Positions 6,928 through 15,563 of a DNA stretch of 35,929 bases are shown here, in pieces; the stretch's first letter is position 1; the number at the start of each line of letters is the position of its first letter. The stretch covers positions 1 through 35,929 of the forward strand of contig JAOZOY010000021.1 of NCBI GenBank assembly GCA_029933005.1, given 5' to 3'. This stretch comes from Deltaproteobacteria bacterium (GTDB taxonomy: Bacteria > Desulfobacterota > Desulfobulbia > Desulfobulbales > SURF-16). A program made the position numbers and the translations under genes. The notes beneath the pieces were generated by a model. The model had not been told where the DNA came from and did not search any database. It saw only the letters and a program-made list of their open reading frames with translations.

Positions 6928-9003
6928 TTATGATGATCGGCCCATTTGATACATCTTGGAAAAATCGCCGATGGTCAGAAAAAGTTCAGCAATTCCCGCC
7001 AGAAGTGACAGCCTGTTGTTTCTGATCTTTTCATCCTCCACCATCACCATGACATCATCAAAAAAGGCGTCCACCGGTTCTTTCATTCGCAGAATAACAG
7101 TTAATGCCTGTTCGTATTCTTTTTCCGCCACCAAGGGAAGGGCTTCGGAGCGGATTGCCTGCAGGGTGGCAAAGAGTTCCTTTTCTCCCGGTTCAGTGAG
7201 CAGTTTTTCCTGGACAGCGGTTCCCCGGTGGTCCTTAATGATGTTATTGACCCGTTTGAAAGCCGCAGCCAGCAGGGTAAAGGTCGGTTGGTCGCTGATG
7301 GCGACAAGGGCGTCAATCCGTTTGCGGCAGTCGACAATATCGTCAAATGAAACTGAGGTCACCGCCTCGACAGCTTCGGAAGGAAGGCCCCGTCCGATGA
7401 GATCATTGATATAACGGTTTTTGATAAATTCCATGCTGTCTGCCAGAACAGCCGGGTGATTCAGCTTGTCTCCATAAAGATCAATCGCTTTTTTAAGCGA
7501 GGCGGAGAGTGAAAGAGGTGCGGACAGGTTTTCAAGAATATGGAGAAGACCCAGGGCCAGGCGCCGCAGGCCGAATGGATCTGCTGTGCCGGTTGGGATC
7601 TTGCCGATACCAAAACAGCCGGCAATGCTGTCGAGGCGGTCGGCCAGACCGACAATGGCCCCATGAATTTCAGAGGGCAGGGGGCTGCCGGCCCGCACCG
7701 GCATATAATGTTCCATGATTCCCTTTGCCGCGGCAGGGGGTTCACCATCGTGAAGGGCGTAATGCATTCCCATGTTGCCCTGCAGAGCCGGGAACTCATT
7801 CACCATGTCGGTCACCAGGTCTGCCTTGGCCAGCCAGGCCGCCCTCTTGACATTTTCCGTTTCCGCCGGAGCCAGGGTTTGTGTCAGAAAGGTGGATAAT
7901 TCCAAGAGACGTTCCGTTTTTTCAAGCATGGTGCCCAGATGGGCCTGAAAGATGACTCCCGCCAGACTGTCAACGCGGTCGGAAAGCCGATGTTGCCGGT
8001 CTTTCTTGAAAAAAAACAGGGCGTCTTCAAGGCGGGCACGTAGAACACGCTGATGTCCCTGCCTGGTCAGTATGGAATTTTTGACCCGGGTGTTGTTCAC
8101 GGCAACAAAATTAGCCATAAGGTTGCCGTCGTTGTCGGCAACCGGAAAATATTTCTGGTGTACCCGCATGGAGGTAATGAGGACCTCCCGGGGTAACTGC
8201 AGAAATTTTTTGTCAAATTCCCCGCAGATGCCCAAGGGGAATTCAACCAGGTTTGTTACGGTATTAAGAAGTTCCTCATCCGGAATAATACGTCCTCCGG
8301 CTTCAGTGGCAGCCTTGTCAATTTCGCTCTGAATCGTCTGACGTCGCTGTGTCAGGTCCACCAAGACGCCGGCCTTGGCCAGATCCGCAAGGTAGCCGTT
8401 AAAGTTTTGGACTTTGAATTCTTCAGGCGCCATGAATCGATGTCCCCGGGTCTGGTTGGAGCTTGTGATGTCGTTAACCCGGAAAGGAACGATTTTGCTG
8501 CCGAACAGAGCCAGAAGCCACTGAATAGGACGCGCAAAGCTGGTGCGGTTTGCTCCCCAGCGCATGGATTTGGGAAAAGGAAGATCTGCAATTAGCTCGG
8601 GCAGAAAGTCTGAAAGGAGTTGCGCGGTCTCTTCACCTTTTTTTTCCTGGCGCAGCATCAGGTATTCACCCTTGGCAGTGGTCACAATCTTCATGTCGTC
8701 CACTGTGGCACCCCGGGAACGGGCAAAGCCCATCGCGGCCTTGGTGGGTTGGTTATCCTTGTTAAACGCTGCTTTTTTGGGAGGTCCGAGGATTTCCTCA
8801 AGGCGATCAGGCTGGCGATCGGCAAGATCATCAATACACAGAGTCAGTCGTCTCGGTGTGGCCGCTATCCGGATCCGCCCGAATGGCAGATCAAGCTCTT
8901 TAAGCTTGAGGGCCATAATTTTTTTCATATTGTCCAGCGCCGGCAAGATATAATCTGCCGGAATTTCTTCGGTTCCAATTTCAAGTAAGAATTCGTGCTG
9001 CAT
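6928..9003 (-). CDS. glyS: Glycyl-tRNA synthetase, beta subunit
   Basis: At 691 residues this has the usual length of the bacterial GlyS beta chain, which binds tRNA-Gly and acts with the alpha subunit GlyQ as a tetramer. The N terminus (FLLEIGTEEIPADYI) and the internal segments RPIQWLLALFG, MRVHQKYFPV and LADRLDSIAGCFGIG are typical. The C-terminal anticodon-binding region is complete. The ATG at 9003 is preceded on its strand by AGGAAA. The alpha subunit glyQ, usually directly upstream, is not in the window; the FolE2-like gene occupies that place. glyQ must therefore be encoded elsewhere, or this lineage has split the pair. Confidence 0.95.
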   Translation of the reverse strand: MQHEFLLEIGTEEIPADYILPALDNMKKIMALKLKELDLPFGRIRIAATPRRLTLCIDDLADRQPDRLEEILGPPKKAAFNKDNQPTKAAMGFARSRGATVDDMKIVTTAKGEYLMLRQEKKGEETAQLLSDFLPELIADLPFPKSMRWGANRTSFARPIQWLLALFGSKIVPFRVNDITSSNQTRGHRFMAPEEFKVQNFNGYLADLAKAGVLVDLTQRRQTIQSEIDKAATEAGGRIIPDEELLNTVTNLVEFPLGICGEFDKKFLQLPREVLITSMRVHQKYFPVADNDGNLMANFVAVNNTRVKNSILTRQGHQRVLRARLEDALFFFKKDRQHRLSDRVDSLAGVIFQAHLGTMLEKTERLLELSTFLTQTLAPAETENVKRAAWLAKADLVTDMVNEFPALQGNMGMHYALHDGEPPAAAKGIMEHYMPVRAGSPLPSEIHGAIVGLADRLDSIAGCFGIGKIPTGTADPFGLRRLALGLLHILENLSAPLSLSASLKKAIDLYGDKLNHPAVLADSMEFIKNRYINDLIGRGLPSEAVEAVTSVSFDDIVDCRKRIDALVAISDQPTFTLLAAAFKRVNNIIKDHRGTAVQEKLLTEPGEKELFATLQAIRSEALPLVAEKEYEQALTVILRMKEPVDAFFDDVMVMVEDEKIRNNRLSLLAGIAELFLTIGDFSKMYQMGRSS

Positions 9004-9072
9004 GATATTGTTTCCTGTTATTTCGGATTTGAGATATCGTATTTTGTCTATCGGAGTTTGTGTTTATTTGAA

Positions 9073-9138
9073 AGTCTCTCGCAGAGGGACTGAGTTCACA
9101 GAGTTTTTTCTCTGCGACTCTGTGACCCTGTGAGAGAC
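9073..9138. repeat. Long inverted repeat of the CTCTGTGAGAG family
   Basis: An imperfect palindrome starts with GTCTCTCGCAGAGG (9073-9086) and ends with the inverse CCCTGTGAGAGAC (9126-9138) around a T-rich centre. It lies between the FolE2-like stop and glyS on the minus strand and could act as a terminator. A related copy is at 16794-16851. Confidence 0.6.
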
Positions 9139-9162
9139 TAACTTTCATTTTTTATTAATCTA

Positions 9163-9181
9163 AAATCCGCATTCCGAAATC
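9163..9181. repeat. Dispersed AATCCGCATTCCGAAATC repeat
   Basis: This copy of the motif from 6869-6910 overlaps the stop codon of the FolE2-like gene (TGA at 9180-9182 on the minus strand). The last codons of that gene may have been shaped by insertion of the repeat. Confidence 0.5.
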
Positions 9182-9926
9182 ACAGATCAGAAATCGATCG
9201 AATGGTGGCAAAGGTGCTGAAGCCCTTCGAAAGATTTTCCACACTCACCTCGAACCATTGAATGTCGGGGTGGGCGGATAGTTTTTCCCCCAGAGCCTTG
9301 GCGATTTTTTCCACCGAGAGATCGTAATTCGATGGTTTTGGCATCTCCATGGACCATTTTAAGTTGTGGGAGGTGATTTTTTCCACCATTTGAATAAGAT
9401 CTTCAAGCCAGATGAAATTGCGAAAATGAAGACGAATATGGGCAAAACCCCAGTGCCCCAGTGACTCCGGCAGGCCTGTGGTGCTTTGCTCAGGAGTTGG
9501 CGGCGCAATAGGCACTCTGACTTCCAGTGTCAGGGCATCAATTTTTTCAAAAGAGCCATGCATTTTACAGATATACTCACAAATATCCGTTCTGTGCCCG
9601 GAATGAGTTTTCTTTTTGAGAAAATAGGGAAATTCGATCTCCATATGTGCTGATTCAGCTTGGAGCTTCGTCTTCATTTCCCGCAGAACAAGATGAAAAC
9701 TCTTGAGGTCAATGTGGCCGTGGAAACGATTGAGGATTTCTATGAACCGGCTCATGTGGGTACCCTTGAACTGATGGGGCAGGTTCACATACATGTTGAC
9801 TTTGGCCACAGTATTTTGAACTTTCCTGGCCTTGTCCAGCACTGTGACGGGATAGGAGATTTCCTTGACACCAACTTTCCTGATATTGATTCGCCGATGA
9901 TCGCTCTGGCTTTGAATATCTTTCAT
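9180..9926 (-). CDS. FolE2-family protein lacking the zinc ligands (probable pseudoenzyme)
   Basis: The first half is clearly FolE2, the type IB GTP cyclohydrolase that opens folate synthesis: DIQSQSDHRR at the N terminus, VGVKEISYPVTV, and the signature KGTHMSRF. The second half aligns without gaps to the region of the Neisseria enzyme holding the metal ligands (recalled alignment), but the residues differ. The CPCSK cysteine becomes threonine in PPTPEQS, the GAHNQR histidine becomes leucine, RPDEK glutamate becomes proline, and the HNHSA histidines are lost. There is also a deletion of ~7 residues after the third site. Zinc-dependent GTP cyclohydrolase activity is therefore unlikely. The ATG at 9926 (248 residues) is chosen because it matches the family start; a 40-codon upstream extension looks non-conserved. 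The reading frame is intact and lies downstream of a response regulator. Confidence 0.8.
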   Translation of the reverse strand: MKDIQSQSDHRRINIRKVGVKEISYPVTVLDKARKVQNTVAKVNMYVNLPHQFKGTHMSRFIEILNRFHGHIDLKSFHLVLREMKTKLQAESAHMEIEFPYFLKKKTHSGHRTDICEYICKMHGSFEKIDALTLEVRVPIAPPTPEQSTTGLPESLGHWGFAHIRLHFRNFIWLEDLIQMVEKITSHNLKWSMEMPKPSNYDLSVEKIAKALGEKLSAHPDIQWFEVSVENLSKGFSTFATIRSISDL

Positions 9927-10076
9927 CGTTTCGGATGTAATGCCATGGCGGGAATGTTGAGATACGATAAGTTCATCAGAACGTAAAATCTTTGGGAGAG
10001 CTCCGCACGATTTTGTTTTGACTCGAACCAGGACAGTTTTCAACACATTTAAGTCAGTGTCAAAAGAGAAGCCTAC

Positions 10077-10427
10077 TCAGGAAATATGACGGCGAACAGC
10101 GGCTTTCAGTTCACTCAGATCAGATGATTTGACAATGTAGTCATCTGAGGCCCATGAGCCGAGATCCTGTTTAAATTCCTGGTAGGCTGAACTGAGAATG
10201 ACGGGCATATTCGGGCACGTCTCTTTCATGCGTCGCAGAGCGTCAATGCCGTTCATGCCGGGCATATTGATATCAAGGATGACAAGATCAGGTGAGACGA
10301 TATTAAGTTTTTCCAGCGCTTCCTCGGCGGAAAGGGCGGAGTGAACCTCGTATCCCTCTTCTTCCAGTTCTTCTCTGTAAAGCAGATGAATGCTTTCTTC
10401 GTCATCAACCAGCAATATTTTTTTCAT
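10077..10427 (-). CDS. Single-domain response regulator (CheY-like)
   Basis: The 116-residue receiver domain has the acidic pair D8-D9 (LLVDDEES), the phospho-acceptor D52 in LDINMPGMNG, S80 in VILSSAY and K100 in YIVKSSD, so it should be phosphorylatable. There is no output domain. The ATG at 10427 is preferred over a GTG-type start seven codons upstream, because AGAGG lies at a good distance and the receiver fold begins here. No histidine kinase is adjacent. It sits 62 bp after galT and ~150 bp before the FolE2-like gene, all on the minus strand. Confidence 0.9.
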   Translation of the reverse strand: MKKILLVDDEESIHLLYREELEEEGYEVHSALSAEEALEKLNIVSPDLVILDINMPGMNGIDALRRMKETCPNMPVILSSAYQEFKQDLGSWASDDYIVKSSDLSELKAAVRRHIS

Positions 10428-10489
10428 GTCCGACCTCTTTTGTGTCAAGTGTTGACGGGAATCGGTGAGTGTTCAGGTTTTTTATAAAA

Positions 10490-11488
10490 TCAGTAGTCAA
10501 GCTTTCGCAGATATTTTGCTGCTTCTTCCGGAGGAGTGGGATTGATATAAAAACCCGTACCCCATTCAAAACCGGCTATTTTGGTCAATTTGGGCATTAT
10601 TTCAAAATGCCAGTGATAATGCTCTAAAGGTTCTGACCGTAACGGAGAAGTATGTAGAACAAAGTTGTATGGTACGTTTGGAATGCAGTTGTCCAGCCGT
10701 AACATGCTTTCCGTAAAAATCGCGGTTAAAGCCTGGAATGATTTGGTATCCTGCTCAATATAGGATGCGGAATGGTATTTGGGCAGGATCCACATTTCAA
10801 AAGGTGATCTGGCAGCGTAAGGTGTAATACAGAGAAAATGATCATTCTGGCAGACCACCCGGATCTCCTGTTTGATTTCCTGGCGGATAATATCACAGAA
10901 AACACAGCGTTCCTTGTAGTGATAATAGGAAAGGCTGCCGGCGAGTTCCGAGACGATCATCCTTGGCAGAATCGGCATGGCCACAAGCTGTGAATGTGAA
11001 TGCTCAAGGGAGGCACCGGCGCCACGGCCGTAATTTTTAAACACCATGACATATTTGAAACGTTGATCACGGCTGAGATCCACCAGTCGGTCACGATACG
11101 AGAGGAACACGTTTATCATTCGTTCCGGCGGCAGCTGGACGAATGATTCATTATGGTTTGGCGTTTCAATGATCACTTCATGGGCGCCAATGCCGTTCAT
11201 CTTGTCATAAAGCCCATCCCCTTCCTTGTCAAGATCCCCTTCAATAACCAGGGCGGGGTATTTATTCGGTACAACACGGAGATCCCACCCCGGAGTGTTC
11301 GGAGGGTGAGAAGTGCGGCTGTAACGCAAAACTTCCGCAGGCGTTGTTTTTTCATTGCCGGGGCAGAGTGGACAGAAGCCCCCCTTGCTTTCGCTTTTTT
11401 TGATGATAAAATCCGTAGGGCGCTTGCCACGTTCCTTGGCAATGATGATCCAGCGGCCCAGAACCGGGTCTTTGCGTAATTCCGGCAT
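10490..11488 (-). CDS. galT: Galactose-1-phosphate uridylyltransferase
   Basis: The 332-residue HIT-superfamily enzyme moves UMP between UDP-glucose and galactose-1-phosphate in the Leloir pathway. N-terminal zinc cysteines C39 and C42 (CPLC) and the active-site HxHxQ motif at 163-167 (HSHSQ, nucleophile H165) are present. The C-terminal half has FEMWILPKYH and YHWHFEIMPK. The common bacterial motif is HPHGQ; HSHSQ is a variant seen in archaeal-type and anaerobe enzymes. The start is 10 bp after the dksA stop, so the two are probably co-transcribed. Without galK or galE nearby, a role in nucleotide-sugar supply rather than galactose catabolism is possible; a related ADP-glucose phosphorylase function cannot be excluded. 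Confidence 0.85.
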   Translation of the reverse strand: MPELRKDPVLGRWIIIAKERGKRPTDFIIKKSESKGGFCPLCPGNEKTTPAEVLRYSRTSHPPNTPGWDLRVVPNKYPALVIEGDLDKEGDGLYDKMNGIGAHEVIIETPNHNESFVQLPPERMINVFLSYRDRLVDLSRDQRFKYVMVFKNYGRGAGASLEHSHSQLVAMPILPRMIVSELAGSLSYYHYKERCVFCDIIRQEIKQEIRVVCQNDHFLCITPYAARSPFEMWILPKYHSASYIEQDTKSFQALTAIFTESMLRLDNCIPNVPYNFVLHTSPLRSEPLEHYHWHFEIMPKLTKIAGFEWGTGFYINPTPPEEAAKYLRKLDY

Positions 11489-11498
11489 TGTTTCTTTT

Positions 11499-11861
11499 TC
11501 AGCCCTCCTGGGCTTTTTCGAAATCTTCCTGTTTGGTCTTGCATTTAATGCAAAATGTTGTCACCGGCCTTGCCTCCAGCCGGGCAATGCTGATATTATC
11601 TCCGCAACCATCACAATCGCCATAGGTTTCGTCTTTAATTCGAGTCAGTGCGGAATTGACCTTAGAGAGCAGTCTTCTTTCCCGATCACGGATGCGTAGC
11701 TCGAAATTACGGTCTGATTCCGCTGAAGCTCTGTCAGTTGGATCCGGATAGTTGTCACTCTGTCCGGTCATTTCGGAAATGGTTTTGCCCGCCCCGGACA
11801 GCAGGTCCTCTTTCATCTCTTCAAGTTTTTTCTTAAAATGTTCCAGTTCGTCCTTGTTCAT
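11499..11861 (-). CDS. dksA: RNA polymerase-binding transcription factor DksA
   Basis: The 120-residue protein has an N-terminal coiled coil whose tip carries DPTDRAS (D40 and D43, matching the two essential acidic residues of E. coli DksA). A C-terminal four-cysteine zinc finger (C83, C86, C104, C107) encloses IARLEARPV. DksA enters the RNA polymerase secondary channel and works with ppGpp (binding site 2). It lacks the ~30-residue N-terminal extension of E. coli DksA, as is usual outside Gammaproteobacteria. It lies 61 bp after moaC and 10 bp before galT. Confidence 0.93.
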   Translation of the reverse strand: MNKDELEHFKKKLEEMKEDLLSGAGKTISEMTGQSDNYPDPTDRASAESDRNFELRIRDRERRLLSKVNSALTRIKDETYGDCDGCGDNISIARLEARPVTTFCIKCKTKQEDFEKAQEG

Positions 11862-11922
11862 GGACTTTGTCTCCTGAGGTTGAAGGCTTAAACCACTAGG
11901 TCAGTGTGGTTTGCTGGGATGA

Positions 11923-12435
11923 TCAGTTTTCGTTCTGTCTGATATATGTTCCGCTCTTGCCTCCTGTTTTGACAAGAAGCCTGATATTGTCGATTTTCAT
12001 TCCCTTGTCAACGGATTTGCACATATCGTATATGGTCAAGGCGGCGATGGAAACAGCGCAGAGAGCTTCCATTTCAACCCCGGTTTTCCCCGTAATGCCT
12101 GCCGTTGCCCGGATCTCAATACTATTATCCGCATCAAGAAAAGTAAAGTGAATCTCCGCCTTGCTGAGGGGAAGGGGGTGAGTTAACGGAATGAGGTCGT
12201 CCACTTTTTTAGCGGCCATGATGCCGGCCAGTCGAGCGACACCAAGAACGTCACCTTTGGCCATCCTCCCCTGTCTGATGAGATCAAAGGACTTGGCCGA
12301 CATGCTGATTGTTCCCGCTGCCGTGGCTTCACGAACCGTAGCTTCTTTCCGGCTCACATCAACCATGCGGGCATTTCCCGTTTCGTCAAAGTGAGAAAAT
12401 TTTTTGTCGGGTGTTTTTTTTGTTTCGTTTGGCAT
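11923..12435 (-). CDS. moaC: Cyclic pyranopterin monophosphate synthase, MoaC
   Basis: The 170-residue protein matches MoaC throughout: FSHFDETGNARMVDVS at the N terminus, LIPLTHPLPLSK, TGVEMEALCAVSIAALTIYDMCK, and GGKSG near the C terminus. The catalytic Asp and Lys of YDMCKSVDK are kept. MoaC converts the MoaA product to cyclic pyranopterin monophosphate, the first stable intermediate of molybdopterin. No other moa genes are in the window. It starts 12 bp after the dnaJ stop and is probably part of the rpoZ-led transcript. Confidence 0.95.
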   Translation of the reverse strand: MPNETKKTPDKKFSHFDETGNARMVDVSRKEATVREATAAGTISMSAKSFDLIRQGRMAKGDVLGVARLAGIMAAKKVDDLIPLTHPLPLSKAEIHFTFLDADNSIEIRATAGITGKTGVEMEALCAVSIAALTIYDMCKSVDKGMKIDNIRLLVKTGGKSGTYIRQNEN

Positions 12436-12447
12436 GGTAGTCGGAGC

Positions 12448-13557
12448 TCATGAGGCAAAATTGAAGAGTTTTTTGAAAAAACCTTCATGCTCAGAGTCAT
12501 CTTTGTCGTTTTCGAGTTCAGAAAATTCTCTGAGCAGTTCTTTTTGTTTTTCGGTGAGTTTCGTGGGAGTTGTGACTTTTGCTTCAATGATCATGTCCCC
12601 GCAGCCACTGCCTCTCAGGCGTGGCACGCCTTGGCCACGCAGGGTAAATCGTTGACCGGTCTGGGTTCCAGGAGGAATGGTCAGTTTCTTTTTGCCGTGG
12701 ATGGTCGGGACTTCAAGTTCATGGCCAAGGCTTGCCTGGGGCATGGTGATTGGCAGTTCACAGAAGATGTATTCACCGTCCCTTTTGAAGAATTCGTGGG
12801 ATTCAACATGAATAACGACGTAAAGATCTCCTGAAGGACCGCCCCGGCGGCCCCCCTCGCCTTCGCCGCGCAGCCGCATCCTTGCGCCATTATCCACCCC
12901 TGCCGGTATTGTGAGGGAGACTTTCTTGGTTTTACGGATCAGGCCGGTGCCGTCACAGTCATTGCAGGGATCCGTGATAATTTGTCCCTGGCCGTGGCAA
13001 TCCGGACAAGGCGTGCTGATTCTGAAAAAACCCTGGGATCGCATAACCTGGCCCTTACCATGACAGGTGGGACAGGTTTGACTTTGATAACCTGGCCTGA
13101 TTCCCGTGCCTTCGCAGGTCCAACAAGTTTCTTTTTTTGTGATTTCGACTTCTTTTTTTACGCCGTGAACCGCTTCGAGAAAACTGATTTTTAGGTCATA
13201 GCGGAGGTCTGAGCCGGGTTGGGGTCCGTTTCTGTCATGCTGTGCGCCGCCGCTAAAACCGAATAGATCCTCAAAGACATCACCGAAGCTTGAGAAAATG
13301 TCATTAAAATTGCCGGGTCCGCTGTAGCCGCTGTTTTTCAGGCCTTCTTCTCCATAACGGTCATAAATTTTACGTTTTTCCACATCGCCGAGCACTTCAT
13401 AAGCCTCGGCTGCATCCTTAAATTTGTCTTCCGTTTCTTTATCACCCTGATTGCGATCAGGATGATATTTCATGGCAAGTTTCCGGTAGGATTTTTTGAT
13501 TTCCGCCGCTGATGACGAATTGGAAATGCCAAGGATCTGATAGTAATCTTTGCTCAT
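12448..13557 (-). CDS. dnaJ: Chaperone protein DnaJ
   Basis: This full-length type I DnaJ (369 residues) has a J domain with YHPDRN, a G/F-rich linker ([23 protein letters not shown]), and four zinc-finger repeats ([32 protein letters not shown]). The C-terminal substrate-binding domains follow. It activates DnaK ATPase and delivers unfolded clients. dnaK and grpE are not adjacent. It starts 14 bp after the rpoZ stop and ends 12 bp before moaC. Confidence 0.96.
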   Translation of the reverse strand: MSKDYYQILGISNSSSAAEIKKSYRKLAMKYHPDRNQGDKETEDKFKDAAEAYEVLGDVEKRKIYDRYGEEGLKNSGYSGPGNFNDIFSSFGDVFEDLFGFSGGAQHDRNGPQPGSDLRYDLKISFLEAVHGVKKEVEITKKETCWTCEGTGIRPGYQSQTCPTCHGKGQVMRSQGFFRISTPCPDCHGQGQIITDPCNDCDGTGLIRKTKKVSLTIPAGVDNGARMRLRGEGEGGRRGGPSGDLYVVIHVESHEFFKRDGEYIFCELPITMPQASLGHELEVPTIHGKKKLTIPPGTQTGQRFTLRGQGVPRLRGSGCGDMIIEAKVTTPTKLTEKQKELLREFSELENDKDDSEHEGFFKKLFNFAS

Positions 13558-13571
13558 CGTATGATTGGAGA

Positions 13572-13874
13572 TCAGGCTGAATTTTCAGTGGTTGCGGGCT
13601 GGGTTTCCGGTTTGGTCAAAGCAGAAGCCTGCTCGGTTTCGGTTGTTTCCGGTTCGCTGTCCCGGCGGTGTCCCAGCTCTTTGATATTGTCAAATGTGAC
13701 CTCGCCGGCAGCAATTTCCCTGAGGGTCATGACAACCTCTTTGTTTTTTCCTTTAACAAGGAGCTCTTGTCCCTTCCTATGCTGTTTTACCCGAGCGACA
13801 GCAAGATGAATAAGGACGAAGCGATTTTCGTTACCGATCTGTTTAAGGCAGTCTTCAACTGTAATACGTGCCAT
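13572..13874 (-). CDS. rpoZ: RNA polymerase omega subunit
   Basis: The 100-residue protein begins [10 protein letters not shown], the typical omega start including the MAR motif that contacts ppGpp at binding site 1 in E. coli. The [16 protein letters not shown] core follows, then an acidic, Thr/Glu-rich tail that looks disordered. The start fits the family, although the GGAGG upstream is about 14 nt away, farther than usual. It is the first gene of the rpoZ-dnaJ-moaC-dksA-galT cluster. A promoter lies at 13989-14016. Confidence 0.93.
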   Translation of the reverse strand: MARITVEDCLKQIGNENRFVLIHLAVARVKQHRKGQELLVKGKNKEVVMTLREIAAGEVTFDNIKELGHRRDSEPETTETEQASALTKPETQPATTENSA

Positions 13875-13988
13875 AATGTTGAATGAATCCTCCTTGATGA
13901 GAATTTGTTTTTGCCGGCGGTACTGATACGAAGAGTGCCGAAGTATTTAAAATGAAATAGTTACAATATAACAAACATGAACTTTACA

Positions 13989-14016
13989 ATTATAATCGCT
14001 TTATTGTGTTTGACAA
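13989..14016 (-). promoter_or_regulatory. Sigma-70 promoter for the rpoZ cluster
   Basis: On the minus strand TTGTCA (14011-14016) is followed after 16 bp by a perfect TATAAT (13989-13994). The expected start is near 13982, leaving a leader of ~108 nt before rpoZ. A plus-strand TTGACA overlaps the -35 at 14010-14015, so a divergent promoter is possible, but its -10 is poor. Confidence 0.65.
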
Positions 14017-14376
14017 CCTTTTTGTGTTGGGTGTGGATTGATCCGTCAAACGGGGATTTGTAGATCTGATTTGGAGCTATGTTTTTTGGCATGGGAAATG
14101 CAATGTTGTTTTGTCGACAGGTCTGAATGGAAATGATCGTTTGCGTTTGCCGGTTGAGGTCTCTTGCCTTTACTGGTGGTCATTTGAGATGCGACAGCCC
14201 GTCAAGCTATCTGGATTTTTACGAAAAATAAGTGACGAATTGATGGGAAAAAAAAGCTACAGGGAAAATAATGCCGAACTTGTTTGTGGATTTTAAGTGT
14301 TGATCCGTTGACGCAGGTACGGTTTTTTGACAAAAAAGTGTTTGTTGACATGATTTTCCGAGCAGGAGGGGCGTCC
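14017..14376 (+). other. Gene-poor region upstream of the FlgO-like cluster
   Basis: This ~360-bp stretch has no recognisable gene. It holds a 15-codon ORF starting at an ATG near 14079 behind GGAG, and other short frames with no family resemblance. A TTGACA near 14326 has no convincing -10. It is most likely the promoter and leader region of the exported-protein cluster. Confidence 0.4.
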
Positions 14377-15147
14377 ATGCGTTTTATTTGGGGAAAAATA
14401 ATTATTGTACTTATGTTTACGTGTTACGCCGGTTTTGTTTCGGCTGCCGGCTGGCCATGGACGGACACGGAGGCGGAAACTGTTCCTGTCAACATGTGTC
14501 GGCATGACCTGGATAAAGATTATGTCTACCGGCTGGATGAGGCTGTTCTGCCACCGGACGAATTAACATGGCCGGAAAATTTTTTGGCTTTTTTTCAGAA
14601 AAAAAAGGAGGCGCCTGTTGAGCCGTCGGATCAGGGCCTGGAATTGAAACTGCGCATCAGGGAGCTGGCTCATCAGCTTTTAGCCAATGCCAGGGAAGAG
14701 ATCATTGATGAGTTGACGGTCACGGTGAGCACTTTTGTTAATCTGAATCATCTTTACACAACCTCCGGGCTCGGCCGTTATTTTGGCGAACAGATGATGT
14801 ATGAGCTTCAGGTTGTCGGACTGGATGTTGTGGATGTCCGTCTGACGCCGGCCATGATGATCAGTGAGGGGTTCGGTGAATACGCAATGTCACGCGATAT
14901 GGCCGAGTTGAGTTATGTCCATCCAGGTGATGCCATGCTTGTGGGTACATACACGATTTCAAATAATGAAATTTTTATCAATGCCCGCCTGCTTCGCAAC
15001 CGAGACGGAATGGTGCTTTCGGGCGGTAGTACAGTTTTTGAGTTAAACGAAGTATCCGGCGGACTGCTTCAGGACGAGGGGAGACCGCATCGATCAGGTT
15101 CAAAGGTGCGGGTCAGGCCTTTTGCAGAAACAGCCCTGATTGAATAA
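14377..15147 (+). CDS. FlgO-like exported protein
   Basis: The 256-residue protein begins with a Sec signal peptide (hydrophobic IIIVLMFTCYAGF, likely cleavage after VSA near residue 23). The FlgO-type domain (~residues 85-235) includes LAHQLLANA, a beta strand VTVSTFVNLNHLY, TSGLGRYFGEQMMYELQ, and VGTYTISNNEIFINARLL. In Vibrio, FlgO is an outer-membrane protein needed for flagellar stability. No flagellar genes are nearby, so the role here is open. The ATG at 14377 is preceded by GGAGGG. It leads a four-gene set of exported proteins that includes a second FlgO-like gene. Confidence 0.75.
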   Translation: MRFIWGKIIIVLMFTCYAGFVSAAGWPWTDTEAETVPVNMCRHDLDKDYVYRLDEAVLPPDELTWPENFLAFFQKKKEAPVEPSDQGLELKLRIRELAHQLLANAREEIIDELTVTVSTFVNLNHLYTTSGLGRYFGEQMMYELQVVGLDVVDVRLTPAMMISEGFGEYAMSRDMAELSYVHPGDAMLVGTYTISNNEIFINARLLRNRDGMVLSGGSTVFELNEVSGGLLQDEGRPHRSGSKVRVRPFAETALIE

Positions 15148-15195
15148 GTCGAAAAATTGAGAGTGAAGATGAGATCAGTGAAGGAGTCCATAAAA

Positions 15196-15468
15196 ATGAA
15201 ATGGTTTTTTTTGCCGGCGGCTGTGGTTGTACTGTTGGCCGGATGTTCAATGTGGGAAAAAAAGCCGGTGGAGCAGCCGTTACAGAGAATAAACGGCTAT
15301 GCTTTTTCCTGTTATGGGCAGGGTGTTGAGTATTTACGGGAAGAACGATTTGAACTGGCTCGGGAACAGTTTTCATATGCTGCGGCTGCGGCTGTGAATA
15401 AAATGACTTACGATGATGCTGTAGATGGAATGAAAAGAGCCGAGCAGTTGTTGCGTGAACGGCGGTGA
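15196..15468 (+). CDS. Small lipoprotein, TPR-like
   Basis: The 90-residue protein has a lipoprotein signal ending in the lipobox LLAGC (acylated Cys near residue 17). A short helical region follows (YGQGVEYLREERFELAREQF), resembling one TPR hairpin. The ATG at 15196 is preceded by AAGGAG (15181-15186), which excludes upstream in-frame starts. It is flanked by the two FlgO-like genes and presumably works with them in the envelope. No specific family is recognised. Confidence 0.7.
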   Translation: MKWFFLPAAVVVLLAGCSMWEKKPVEQPLQRINGYAFSCYGQGVEYLREERFELAREQFSYAAAAAVNKMTYDDAVDGMKRAEQLLRERR

Positions 15469-15563
15469 GTCTTAAGGCCCTTCAGGTTGATGATAGGGGG
15501 GTGACGTTTTTTCAGTTGGTTGAAAAAAATATTTTTGAATTTATGAATATGTCTGGAGTTGTC

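Noticed and set aside
9927-10046. A 40-codon N-terminal extension of the FolE2-like gene
   Set aside because: The extension has no FolE2 similarity and the family start matches the ATG at 9926.
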